Positions 49,334 through 57,446 of a stretch of DNA of 64,000 bases are shown piece after piece. Numbering within the stretch: the stretch's first letter is position 1; every line of letters begins with the position of its first letter. Made by a program: the position numbers and the translations under genes. Location: contig CAJVZH010000008.1 in assembly GCA_913020715.1 (NCBI GenBank), positions 1 to 64,000 of the forward strand, read 5' to 3'. Below the pieces are notes generated by a model. It saw only the letters and a program-made list of their open reading frames with translations. It did no database searches and was not told where the DNA came from. This DNA comes from an uncultured Gammaproteobacteria bacterium (GTDB lineage Bacteria > Pseudomonadota > Gammaproteobacteria > PS1 > Pseudothioglobaceae).

Positions 49334-50329
49334 GTGAAAACGTTAAAAGCCATTGGCTATAACGGCAAGGAGTTTGTTGCCTTCGAAAAACAAATTCCTG
49401 AAGCTACAGGCAGGGATTTGTTGGTTGAGATTAAAGCAATTTCCATCAACCCGATTGATAGTAAGGTCAAACATATGGTGGGCGGCAATCTGGAAAAACC
49501 ATTGATTTTGGGCTTTGATGCTTGCGGTGTTGTGAAGTCGATTGGCGCAGAGGTAAGTCTTTTTAAGCCAGGCGATGAAGTTTACTACGCAGGTGATATG
49601 TCGCGTGATGGCTCGAATGCCAACGTGCAGCTCATTGATGAAAGAATTGTGGGCCATAAGCCTAATACCCTGGGTTTCGTTGAGGCTGCGGCGATGCCAT
49701 TATGCACAGTCACTGCATGGGAGTCATTGTTCGATAGATTGGGCATTAATGAGCTTGATGCCGGCAAAAGTATTTTGTTGATTGGTGCCGCAGGTGGTGT
49801 GGGCTCTATTGCGATACAGTTGGCCAAGCAAGTTGGAAAATTAACGGTGATTGCTACTGCTTCTAGGGGTGAGAGTGCAGATTGGTGTCTAAAAATGGGC
49901 GCCGATATAATACTTGAGCATGGGAATTTGCCCACTCAATTTGCTCAACATAATTTGAGCGCACCTGATTTTATTTTGTGTATGGGTGTGCCTGATGATT
50001 ATATGACAGAGATGGTTGCTGTTATCAAGCCACAAGGCTCGATTTGTTTATTGGCCAATGCTAGGGAAGTGCTTGATATTAATCAATTAAAAGCCAAGAG
50101 CATTAAGCTCGTGTGGGAGATGATGTTTACTCGTTCAAAATTTGAAACCGATGATATGAGTGAACAAGGGCAGATACTGAACACACTCTCTGGGCTTGTC
50201 GATGACAATAAAATTAGCTGCATTGCAACGCGCCAATTAAGTCCGATTAATGTGGTGAACGTTACTGAAGCCCACAATATAATTGAAGCTGGCTCTATGA
50301 TTGGTAAATTGACGCTTTCGAACGAGTAG
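49334..50329 (+). CDS. Zinc-less medium-chain alcohol dehydrogenase/quinone oxidoreductase
   Basis: The 331-residue protein is an MDR enzyme with an N-terminal GroES-like domain (SINPIDSKVKHMVGG, GFDACGVVKSIGAEV) and a Rossmann domain with GAAGGVGSIAIQLAKQVG. The structural zinc cysteines are absent, consistent with the ZADH/quinone oxidoreductase branch that reduces enones or quinones with NAD(P)H. The start is GTG one base after the phhB stop, the closing gene of the hemC operon. Physiological substrate unknown. Confidence 0.88.
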   Translation: MKTLKAIGYNGKEFVAFEKQIPEATGRDLLVEIKAISINPIDSKVKHMVGGNLEKPLILGFDACGVVKSIGAEVSLFKPGDEVYYAGDMSRDGSNANVQLIDERIVGHKPNTLGFVEAAAMPLCTVTAWESLFDRLGINELDAGKSILLIGAAGGVGSIAIQLAKQVGKLTVIATASRGESADWCLKMGADIILEHGNLPTQFAQHNLSAPDFILCMGVPDDYMTEMVAVIKPQGSICLLANAREVLDINQLKAKSIKLVWEMMFTRSKFETDDMSEQGQILNTLSGLVDDNKISCIATRQLSPINVVNVTEAHNIIEAGSMIGKLTLSNE

Positions 50330-50335
50330 TAAATT

Positions 50336-51289
50336 CTAGTCGAATAGGGCGTCAATAAACTCCTTGCTTTTAAAGGGCCGTAGATCGTCGATACCCTCCC
50401 CTACGCCAATATAGCGAATAGGTAAATTGAGTGAGTCAGAAATGGCAAATAGCACGCCGCCTTTTGCGGTGCCATCGAGCTTGGTGACGCTTATGCCTGA
50501 TAATTCAATTGTTTTGTTAAACTCACGAGCTTGCTGAATAGCATTTTGTCCAGAGCCTCCGTCGATTACCAACATCGTCTCGTGCGGAGCATTTTCATCG
50601 TGTTTCTTTAAGACACGTTTGATTTTTTCTAACTCCTGCATTAGGTTGTCTTGCGTGTGCAGCCGTCCGGCAGTGTCTGCAATCAGAATATCGATGTTTT
50701 TAGCGAGTGCGGATTGATAGGCATCATAAACCACAGATGCTGAATCGGCGCCTGTTTTTTGCGCAACCACAGGAATATCGTTACGCTCTCCCCAAACTTT
50801 GAGCTGTTCAACCGCCGCGGCCCTAAAGGTGTCCCCTGCAGCTAACATGACAGACTTGCCTTGATTTTGGAAAGACTTGGCCAATTTACCAATGGTGGTG
50901 GTTTTTCCGGCGCCATTAATGCCAACAACAAGGATAACAAAAGTAGCATCATTTTCAGTGGTAAGTTGGTTGTCGGCGACAAGGAGCGATTCAAGCTCAT
51001 CTTTTAGTAGTTGATAAAGGCTGTCTTCATCTTTCAGTGTTTTTCGCGAGGCTTTTTTACGGATAGACTCCAAGACTTTGTCGGTGGTATCAATACCAAT
51101 ATCAGCACCAATGAGTAGTATTTCAAGCTCATCTAGAAGCTCGTCGTCAATTTGTTTTTTGCCAAGTAAAATCGAAGCTAAACCATCGCCAAGACGTTGT
51201 CTGGATTTAAACAATCGCTCTCTCAGGGAGGTTTTTTGAGCTGGCGCCCGTTCTTCCGAGTTTTGATTTTTTTTGAAAAAACTTAACAT
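50336..51289 (-). CDS. ftsY: Signal recognition particle receptor FtsY
   Basis: FtsY docks SRP-ribosome complexes at the membrane. The 317 residues contain the NG domain: N-terminal four-helix bundle, GINGAGKTTTIGKLA (G1), DTFRAAAVEQL (G2), DTAGRLHTQ (G3), TKLDGTAKGG (G4) and the closing GVGEGIDDLRPF. The acidic A domain is very short compared with E. coli (497 residues). It stands alone, without ftsE/ftsX or rsmD. Confidence 0.97.
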   Translation of the reverse strand: MLSFFKKNQNSEERAPAQKTSLRERLFKSRQRLGDGLASILLGKKQIDDELLDELEILLIGADIGIDTTDKVLESIRKKASRKTLKDEDSLYQLLKDELESLLVADNQLTTENDATFVILVVGINGAGKTTTIGKLAKSFQNQGKSVMLAAGDTFRAAAVEQLKVWGERNDIPVVAQKTGADSASVVYDAYQSALAKNIDILIADTAGRLHTQDNLMQELEKIKRVLKKHDENAPHETMLVIDGGSGQNAIQQAREFNKTIELSGISVTKLDGTAKGGVLFAISDSLNLPIRYIGVGEGIDDLRPFKSKEFIDALFD

Positions 51290-51378
51290 GAGGTCTTTAC
51301 GATAATGATTTGAACAGTTTAAGGTGATGAGATTTTACTATGCCCATCAACTTGCGTTGTTTAATTAGTGAATCGGTG

Positions 51379-51837
51379 TTAAATATTCTTGGCAATAATA
51401 AGCAGCAATTGGTCAATGGCCTGCATTTTTGACATTGCCTCCATCATCGGCCCTTTAAAGGCGAGCCCACCAACGGTTAAGTGGTACATAAAATCGTTTT
51501 CACCTTTTGAGATTGCATGCCAGTCTTCGATGTCGGCAAAAAACTGGTAATCGACATCAGTGTCAATTGAAGAGTCGGCAGATTTGGCGCTATCGATCCA
51601 AGTGATGATCTTGCCTGACTTATTGATATGCAGTTCAATACTTTGGAAAGAGTGGTTGACGAAGATTTGCACAATTTTAAAGTTTTTTCCGCCGTCATTT
51701 TTAGCCCAACCAGAGCTAACCAATTCACTTGCCCCCCCAGACTTGTTAAAGTCTTCTGCCAGGGTTTTTGTATCAGCAAAAGAGGAGAGTGCAAAAGCAC
51801 TTGCCAAGAGTGCAACAAGAATTGTTGTAAATTTCAT
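51379..51837 (-). CDS. Exported SCP2-like (sterol carrier fold) protein
   Basis: The 152-residue precursor starts MKFTTILVALLASAFALSSFA, a clear Sec signal peptide, with cleavage expected before DTK. The rest resembles the SCP2 fold: IELHINKSGKIITWI strand pair, DWHAISKGENDFMYHLTVG, then LAFKGPMMEAMSKM. SCP2 proteins bind lipids, but a periplasmic form is uncommon; the assignment rests on pattern only. The start at 51837 is chosen over one 23 codons upstream because of the signal peptide. A run of seven G in the coding strand (51732-51738) falls in codons SGGA just after the signal peptide. Confidence 0.6.
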   Translation of the reverse strand: MKFTTILVALLASAFALSSFADTKTLAEDFNKSGGASELVSSGWAKNDGGKNFKIVQIFVNHSFQSIELHINKSGKIITWIDSAKSADSSIDTDVDYQFFADIEDWHAISKGENDFMYHLTVGGLAFKGPMMEAMSKMQAIDQLLLIIAKNI

Positions 51838-51968
51838 TTTGGTTAATAATACTAAATGTACTGAGTCACTGACAATGTTATCACAGGGCACTTTCAAAGT
51901 TGTCAAAGATTCTTTATGTTCGCTAGACTATTGAAAACGGTATGATGTCATTATTTGTAGGAGTTGCT

Positions 51969-52394
51969 ATGCTCTGGGTGAAGGCGTTTCATATCATTAG
52001 TGTGATTACTTGGTTTGCGGCCCTTTTCTATCTGCCACGCTTGTTTGTCTACCATTCAATGGCACGGGATGAAATCAGCATTGAGCGCTTTAAAGTGATG
52101 GAGCGTCGACTTTATAAAGGCATCATGATGCCGAGCTTCATTATCACCACCTTGCTTGGCTCTTGGATGCTGTATGACTACGCATGGCAGAGTTACTCCG
52201 CGGATCTTTGGCTGCATATTAAATTGGCATTGGTGGTCATTCTTATTGCGTATCATTTTTATTGTGGACGCCTAGTGCGCGTTTTTTCAGAAGATAAAAA
52301 TACGCGTTCTGATGGCTTTTATCGCTGGTTTAATGAGTTTCCTACTGTTTTGCTTCTGGGCATAATAATCTTGGTGGTGGTGAAGCCTGTATAA
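51969..52394 (+). CDS. hemJ: Protoporphyrinogen oxidase HemJ
   Basis: HemJ is the membrane enzyme oxidising protoporphyrinogen IX in many bacteria without HemG or HemY. The 141 residues have four hydrophobic helices, the conserved histidine in KAFHIISVITWFAALFYLPRLFVYH, and a conserved KLALVVILIAYHF segment. The start at 51969 follows TAGGAG with five-base spacing and gives the canonical MLWVKAFHI; a start nine codons upstream is less likely. It is divergent from the SCP2-like gene. Confidence 0.93.
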   Translation: MLWVKAFHIISVITWFAALFYLPRLFVYHSMARDEISIERFKVMERRLYKGIMMPSFIITTLLGSWMLYDYAWQSYSADLWLHIKLALVVILIAYHFYCGRLVRVFSEDKNTRSDGFYRWFNEFPTVLLLGIIILVVVKPV

Positions 52395-52415
52395 GTCATA
52401 ATACATCCAATTTTT

Positions 52416-52431
52416 TATAATCTGGGGGGGT
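52416..52431 (+). promoter_or_regulatory. -10 box and seven-G tract directly before the dioxygenase ATG
   Basis: TATAAT (52416-52421) is followed by CT, then GGGGGGG (52424-52430), T and ATG (52432). The expected transcription start falls inside the G run. The tract could act as a Shine-Dalgarno only at abnormally short spacing. A homopolymer here could give strand slippage or transcriptional stuttering. Confidence 0.6.
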
Positions 52432-53091
52432 ATGAGCACAATTGTTAATGATGTAAAAACCATGAGTTCTTATATCAATCGCAAGGTTGATACTGAGTCT
52501 GTCGCTTCGTTTAAGGGTAACGAGCATATTATCAAACTCAACTTTACCTTTGATATCAAACTTATCCGCGAGGCGCTGGATGAAATTAAATCAAAGTCCG
52601 AGTTTAAAACAACATGTTCGGGTTTTCACGCCTTGGCAATGACCAAAAGAAAAGGACACTCTGTTGATGATGATAAGGATTTGATAGGGCGTTACTACAC
52701 CCGCGTGGATAACTCCTACCAAGAAATTGCTAAAGACGAGTTGGTTGATGAGGCTGCATTCACTGAGTTGGTTGATGTGTTCAAGGGCACTTATTTTGAG
52801 TATATTCACCAACAGCTTTCATCTCGTTACCCGATAGGGCGAGTTCGTATTCTTGAGAAGAGTGTCTACAATTGTAATTCTTGGCACCGCGACCCAGAGC
52901 CGCGCATTCACATTCCGATCGTTACCAACCCGGGCGCTTTATTTATCGTTAACCATCACTGCACGCATTTGCCCGCAGATGGCTCTGTTTACTTTACCGA
53001 CACTCGGGGTTACCATACCGCCCTTAATGGCGGTGACCAGCCAAGAACTCACCTTGTGGCCGCATTGGCCTACCCAGAATACCGGCCTTAA
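52432..53091 (+). CDS. Aspartyl/asparaginyl beta-hydroxylase-fold 2-oxoglutarate dioxygenase
   Basis: In the 219 residues, the C-terminal half matches the Asp/Asn hydroxylase (PF05118-like) core: metal-binding HxD in SWHRDPEPR, RIHIPIVTNPGALF, and the distal His and 2-oxoglutarate Arg in YHTALNGG and PRTHLVA. The N-terminal half is not recognisable. Enzymes of this fold hydroxylate amino-acid side chains, free or in peptides. It starts after a seven-G tract, and the threonine aldolase gene follows after two bases, so one transcript is very likely. Confidence 0.82.
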   Translation: MSTIVNDVKTMSSYINRKVDTESVASFKGNEHIIKLNFTFDIKLIREALDEIKSKSEFKTTCSGFHALAMTKRKGHSVDDDKDLIGRYYTRVDNSYQEIAKDELVDEAAFTELVDVFKGTYFEYIHQQLSSRYPIGRVRILEKSVYNCNSWHRDPEPRIHIPIVTNPGALFIVNHHCTHLPADGSVYFTDTRGYHTALNGGDQPRTHLVAALAYPEYRP

Positions 53092-53093
53092 TT

Positions 53094-54161
53094 ATGACAA
53101 ATCAATACGCTAAACTAAATATTGCAAACAAAGAGCCAGCAGATTGTATCGACTTTAGAAGTGATACCGTCACCCTACCCTCTGCAGAGATGTTTCAAGC
53201 TATGGTGGGAGCAAAATTAGGCGATGACGTTTATGGCGAAGACAGAGCAACCAATGAATTGCAAGATTATGCAGCTGAGCTTTTAGGTAAAGAGGCTGCG
53301 CTATTTTTTCCAACGGGCACACAAAGCAATCTCAGCGCTATATTGTCACACTGTCAGCGGGGTGACGAAGTGTTGATTGGTCGTGAATACCACACCTTTG
53401 TATATGAGGCGCATGGTGCTTCTGTGTTGGGTGGTGTGGGAATATGTACGATTGACACTAACCATCGTGGCAGTGTTTCCGTTGAAGATATGCTTGCTCA
53501 CATTAAGGCCGATGACCCTCATTTTGGCATTACCAAATTACTTTGTTTGGAAAATACGGTTTCGGGTCGAGTGCAGCCGCAAGCGCAAATTGATGAATTG
53601 TCGGATGCCGCACATGCGCGTGGCCTCAAGGTGCATTTGGATGGTGCGCGATTATTTAACGCCCATATCCACACAGGCTTGTCGCTAAAAGATTTATGCT
53701 ATAGCCTGGACAGTGTTTCTATCTGTCTATCAAAAAGTCTGGGTTCGCCAGCTGGCTCTTTGTTGGTTGGCGATCAAGAAACCATTAGAAAGGCAAAACG
53801 TCTTAGAAAAATACTAGGCGGAGGCATGCGCCAAGTGGGTGTTTTAGCTGCTTGCGGCATGTATGCGTTGAAAAACAACGTGGCCAGATTGCAAGAAGAT
53901 CACGATAATGCTCGCCGATTAACCCAAGGCTTGTCAGAGTGTAGAGGCCTGCAAGTTAGCGTTGACGAGTCGCAAACAAATATGGCGTTTTTTCATTGCC
54001 CAAAAGAGCACAGAGAAAATTTACAGCTATTGTTGCTTGAGAATAATATACTGGTTCCCAAGCTTTCATCGGCGTCTCGACTGGTGTGCCACTTAGGCAT
54101 ATCGAGGGCAGATATCGACTTTACTGTTCAGGTTTTTAAGGCCTACTTCAGCAGTCAATAG
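53094..54161 (+). CDS. ltaE: Low-specificity threonine aldolase (beta-hydroxy amino acid aldolase)
   Basis: This PLP enzyme cleaves beta-hydroxy-alpha-amino acids to glycine and an aldehyde. The 355 residues include DFRSDTVTLPS at the start, GDDVYGEDRATNELQDYAAELLGKEAALFFPTGTQSN, HLDGARLFN with the cofactor Asp, and the Schiff-base Lys214 in CLSKSLGSPAGS. It forms a two-gene operon with the upstream dioxygenase and converges with clcA across nine bases. Sequence alone does not give the preferred substrate. Confidence 0.93.
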   Translation: MTNQYAKLNIANKEPADCIDFRSDTVTLPSAEMFQAMVGAKLGDDVYGEDRATNELQDYAAELLGKEAALFFPTGTQSNLSAILSHCQRGDEVLIGREYHTFVYEAHGASVLGGVGICTIDTNHRGSVSVEDMLAHIKADDPHFGITKLLCLENTVSGRVQPQAQIDELSDAAHARGLKVHLDGARLFNAHIHTGLSLKDLCYSLDSVSICLSKSLGSPAGSLLVGDQETIRKAKRLRKILGGGMRQVGVLAACGMYALKNNVARLQEDHDNARRLTQGLSECRGLQVSVDESQTNMAFFHCPKEHRENLQLLLLENNILVPKLSSASRLVCHLGISRADIDFTVQVFKAYFSSQ

Positions 54162-54170
54162 CGCATAAAT

Positions 54171-55442
54171 TCAGCTTGCGATTTTGTAGTAATTGAGCGC
54201 CAGTGTTTCGTAGAGTCGATTCTTTTTGATAAACGAAGAAGCGTAACTCGCGATAAAAGCAACCATAAGTGCTGGCAATATTAAATGCAGCGTTGAGGTC
54301 ATCTCCAACACCACAAAAGCAGATGTTAATGGCGTTCTGATGGTGCCCGAAAGATAGGCAACAATCGCCATGATAATAACTATCTGTGGGTTAATCGCCG
54401 TTATTATTGCGCTACTTTCAGAGCCAATGCTTGCGCCAATGGAAATGGCCGGCATGAATAAACCACCCGGAATGGTAGAGGTAAGGGAGGTTAGTGTAGC
54501 AAAATATTTCATCAGTAAGAAGTCAATACCGAGTTTTTCTGATTCAAACATTAGCAGTACTTCTTCCTTGCCAGAGCCGGCAATCATTCCACCAGAAAAG
54601 TAATTAAAGAGGGCGACGATACTGCCTAGAATGAGTGCAACGAAAAGAACTTTACCCTTGGTATGAACAATAAATTTTCTTACCAAGATCACCATAATTT
54701 TGGCGAATGCGCCACCCATCAATCCAGCGACGATTGCCAAAGGAATCAGTTGCCAAATCAGCGTGTAGTCAAAAGTAAGTGTGGATAAATCGCCAAGATA
54801 AGGCTCACTGCCTCGATGATAAACAATGGATGCCAAATAAACACCCGCACAGCAAAGCGCGATTAAGATTAAAGCTTGTTTTTTGATGTTTCTGCCAAGC
54901 TCTTCAATGGCAAATAAAAATGCAGCGATTGGCGAATTAAAAGCAACAATAAGGCCCGCACAGCCACCGATGACAATCATCGAGTGAATCATTATTTTTC
55001 GCTTTAAATTAAGGAATTGGTTAAATCCGTAGAAAATTGAACTGCCAATATGAATGCACGGCCCTTCAATGCCAATCGGCGCACCACCGAGCATGCCTAT
55101 GAAAATGAAACCAATTTTTGCCAAGGCAATGCGAAAGGATAATAACTGTTGTCTTATTTGCCTATTGCGTGAGTCAAGTGCTGCGATGATTTGCGGTATG
55201 CCAGAGCTTTGCACCCTATGAAAGTAGAATTTCGCCACATAAATGACCCCTATATAGGTCAGTGGTGTAATTATCAGGCCTAATAATGGTTTTTCACGAA
55301 CAGTTTGTTTATAGAGGTGCTGGGCGTAATCACTAATTTCAATAAAAAAAGTAATAACAATAATTGTCAATAAACCAGCCAGCAAAATAGCTAGGTAAGT
55401 TTGTGACTTGGAGGGAAGTTGATAGAGTACGTAGCGTTTCAT
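54171..55442 (-). CDS. clcA: CLC-family chloride channel/antiporter
   Basis: The 423 residues have the many helices of CLC proteins and their three selectivity motifs in variant form: SSGIP (usually GSGIP), GIEGPCIHIG (usually G-K/R-EGP, with the gating Glu kept) and GLFMPAISIG (GxFxP). There is no CBS domain. The gating glutamate suggests a Cl-/H+ exchanger. The ATG overlaps the cysM stop (TAATG), so it is produced with cysteine synthesis, an unusual pairing. Confidence 0.9.
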   Translation of the reverse strand: MKRYVLYQLPSKSQTYLAILLAGLLTIIVITFFIEISDYAQHLYKQTVREKPLLGLIITPLTYIGVIYVAKFYFHRVQSSGIPQIIAALDSRNRQIRQQLLSFRIALAKIGFIFIGMLGGAPIGIEGPCIHIGSSIFYGFNQFLNLKRKIMIHSMIVIGGCAGLIVAFNSPIAAFLFAIEELGRNIKKQALILIALCCAGVYLASIVYHRGSEPYLGDLSTLTFDYTLIWQLIPLAIVAGLMGGAFAKIMVILVRKFIVHTKGKVLFVALILGSIVALFNYFSGGMIAGSGKEEVLLMFESEKLGIDFLLMKYFATLTSLTSTIPGGLFMPAISIGASIGSESSAIITAINPQIVIIMAIVAYLSGTIRTPLTSAFVVLEMTSTLHLILPALMVAFIASYASSFIKKNRLYETLALNYYKIAS

Positions 55443-56341
55443 TAACGCTGAAAAACCCCTGTAGAGAGGTATCTGTCGCCGCGGTCACAGATTATCGTGA
55501 CAATCACGGCGTTACTCACTTTCTTTGATAGCTCAATCGCACAGGCGACTGCTCCGCCTGAAGAAATACCGGCAAAAATACCCTCTTCTGTTGCTAAATC
55601 TCGAGTGGTTTGCTCGGATACAGTTTGTGATACATCCATCACGGCGTCCACTTTAGAGGCGTCAAAAATACTTGGTAAGTATTCTTTTGGCCAGCGACGA
55701 ATACCAGGAATATGAGAGTCGGCATCGGGCTGAATGCCAATGATTTCAATCTCAGAATTCTGCTTTTTTAAATAACTAGAAACACCCATAATGGTGCCAG
55801 TTGTACCCATGGCGCTGACAAAGTGACTGACTTCGCCATTTGTGTCCCGCCAAATCTCTGCAGCTGTGGCGTTGATATGAGCGCCCGGATTATCTTGATT
55901 GGAAAATTGATCCAGCTGTGTGCCTTTATTTCCCGCTACCATTTTACTGGCAAGATCGCGCGCACCCTCCATACCTTCTTTTTCGGTGACTAAGATCAGA
56001 TTTGCACCGTAGGCGGCCATTGCATCTTTTCGCTCTTGAGAGAGGTTGTCAGGCATGATTAAGCACATTTTGTAGCCTTTAATCGCAGCCACCATTGCTA
56101 AAGCTATGCCAGTATTGCCACTGGTTGCTTCAATAAGGGTGTCGCCTGGTTTGATGTCGCCACGTTTTTCGGCCTGAAGAATCATGTTGAGAGCAGCGCG
56201 GTCTTTCACAGAGCCGGCTGGGTTGTCGCCCTCGAGCTTAAGCAGAACCACATTAGACGGGTTCGGATTTAATCTTTGTAGGCGAACCAGCGCCGTATTA
56301 CCGACACATTGTTCTATGGTTTTATAGCTTTGCTTGGTCAT
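55442..56341 (-). CDS. cysM: Cysteine synthase B
   Basis: CysM makes cysteine from O-acetylserine and sulfide, or S-sulfocysteine from thiosulfate. The 299 residues have the PLP lysine in AGSVKDRAALNM, the ATSGNTGIALAMV loop, GTTGTIMG phosphate cup and GISSGGAV near the end. The short length and SVKDR pattern fit CysM more than CysK. It lies 21 nt after thrC. Confidence 0.92.
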   Translation of the reverse strand: MTKQSYKTIEQCVGNTALVRLQRLNPNPSNVVLLKLEGDNPAGSVKDRAALNMILQAEKRGDIKPGDTLIEATSGNTGIALAMVAAIKGYKMCLIMPDNLSQERKDAMAAYGANLILVTEKEGMEGARDLASKMVAGNKGTQLDQFSNQDNPGAHINATAAEIWRDTNGEVSHFVSAMGTTGTIMGVSSYLKKQNSEIEIIGIQPDADSHIPGIRRWPKEYLPSIFDASKVDAVMDVSQTVSEQTTRDLATEEGIFAGISSGGAVACAIELSKKVSNAVIVTIICDRGDRYLSTGVFQR

Positions 56342-56362
56342 TCAACAATTGCTTTGATTGAA

Positions 56363-57433
56363 CTACATATTATCCAAAATGGCTTTTTTAACTTCTTTCA
56401 GTGTTGGATTAACATTAATCATTGCGCTCTGATCGCACTGACCAATCGCCGTATCGGGATCTTTAAGTCCGTGACCTGTCAATGTGCACACAACAGTAGA
56501 GCCTTCAGGGATTTTTCCAGATTGAATATCTATCATCGCGCCAGCAACTGAAATCGCTGAAGCCGGTTCACAGAAAATACCTTCTTTTTCAGTTAGTAGT
56601 TTTTGTGCCGCCAAAATAATATCGTCCGAATGCGCAGTGAACCAGCCTTTTGATTCTTTGCTTAGCTTGAGTGCTTGATCCCAGCTTTGCGGGTTGCCGA
56701 TTCGAATGGCTGTTGCCACCGTCTCAGGATTGTCTACTCTAGAGCCTTTAATAAATGGGGCTGCGCCTTCGGCTTGATAGCCGACCATAACCGGTGTTTT
56801 GCTTGCTTTTCCGGCGTCTTTGTATTCAGTATAACCCATCCAATGTGCGGTGATATTACCGGCATTTCCTACCGGAAGGCAGTGGTAATCTGGTGCTGCA
56901 CCAAGCTCATCGATAATTTCGAAAGCGGCCGTTTTTTGCCCTTGTAGGCGGTAAGGGTTAATTGAATTTACAATTGAAACAGGCGCGTGATCGGCAATTT
57001 CTTTAACGATCTCCATGCCATCGTCAAAGTTGCCTTTGATCTGAATAATAGTCGAGCCGTGAATCATTGCCTGAGCTAATTTTCCAAGTGCAATTTTTCC
57101 TTCGGGAATAATAACAAAAGCTTTGATTCCTGCGCGAGCAGCGTAAGCTGCTGCTGCTGCAGAAGTGTTGCCCGTTGAGGCGCAAATAATGGCTTTAGAG
57201 CCTTCTTCAACTGCGTGAGTAACAGCCATCGTCATGCCGCGGTCTTTGAATGAGCCGGTCGGGTTTAGACCTTCGTATTTAATGTAAAGGTCAACATTCT
57301 TGCCAAGAAGGACTGGAATGTTTTCAAGCTTAATTAAAGGTGTGTTGCCCTCGCCAAGGCTGATAAGGCGCGTGTTGTCACCAACTGGTAGTCTGTCTCT
57401 GTACTTTTCAATTAGACCTGTGTATCTCATCAT
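56363..57433 (-). CDS. thrC: Threonine synthase
   Basis: ThrC converts O-phosphohomoserine to threonine. At 356 residues it is the short plant/Gram-positive-like form rather than the longer E. coli type. Visible motifs are SLGEGNTPLIKLENI, the PLP lysine in GSFKDRGMT, CASTGNTSAAAAAYAAR and PVGNAGNITAHW. It starts 13 nt after hom on the minus strand; a clustered ATGATG marks its start. Confidence 0.95.
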   Translation of the reverse strand: MMRYTGLIEKYRDRLPVGDNTRLISLGEGNTPLIKLENIPVLLGKNVDLYIKYEGLNPTGSFKDRGMTMAVTHAVEEGSKAIICASTGNTSAAAAAYAARAGIKAFVIIPEGKIALGKLAQAMIHGSTIIQIKGNFDDGMEIVKEIADHAPVSIVNSINPYRLQGQKTAAFEIIDELGAAPDYHCLPVGNAGNITAHWMGYTEYKDAGKASKTPVMVGYQAEGAAPFIKGSRVDNPETVATAIRIGNPQSWDQALKLSKESKGWFTAHSDDIILAAQKLLTEKEGIFCEPASAISVAGAMIDIQSGKIPEGSTVVCTLTGHGLKDPDTAIGQCDQSAMINVNPTLKEVKKAILDNM

Positions 57434-57446
57434 TACTCTCTTATTG

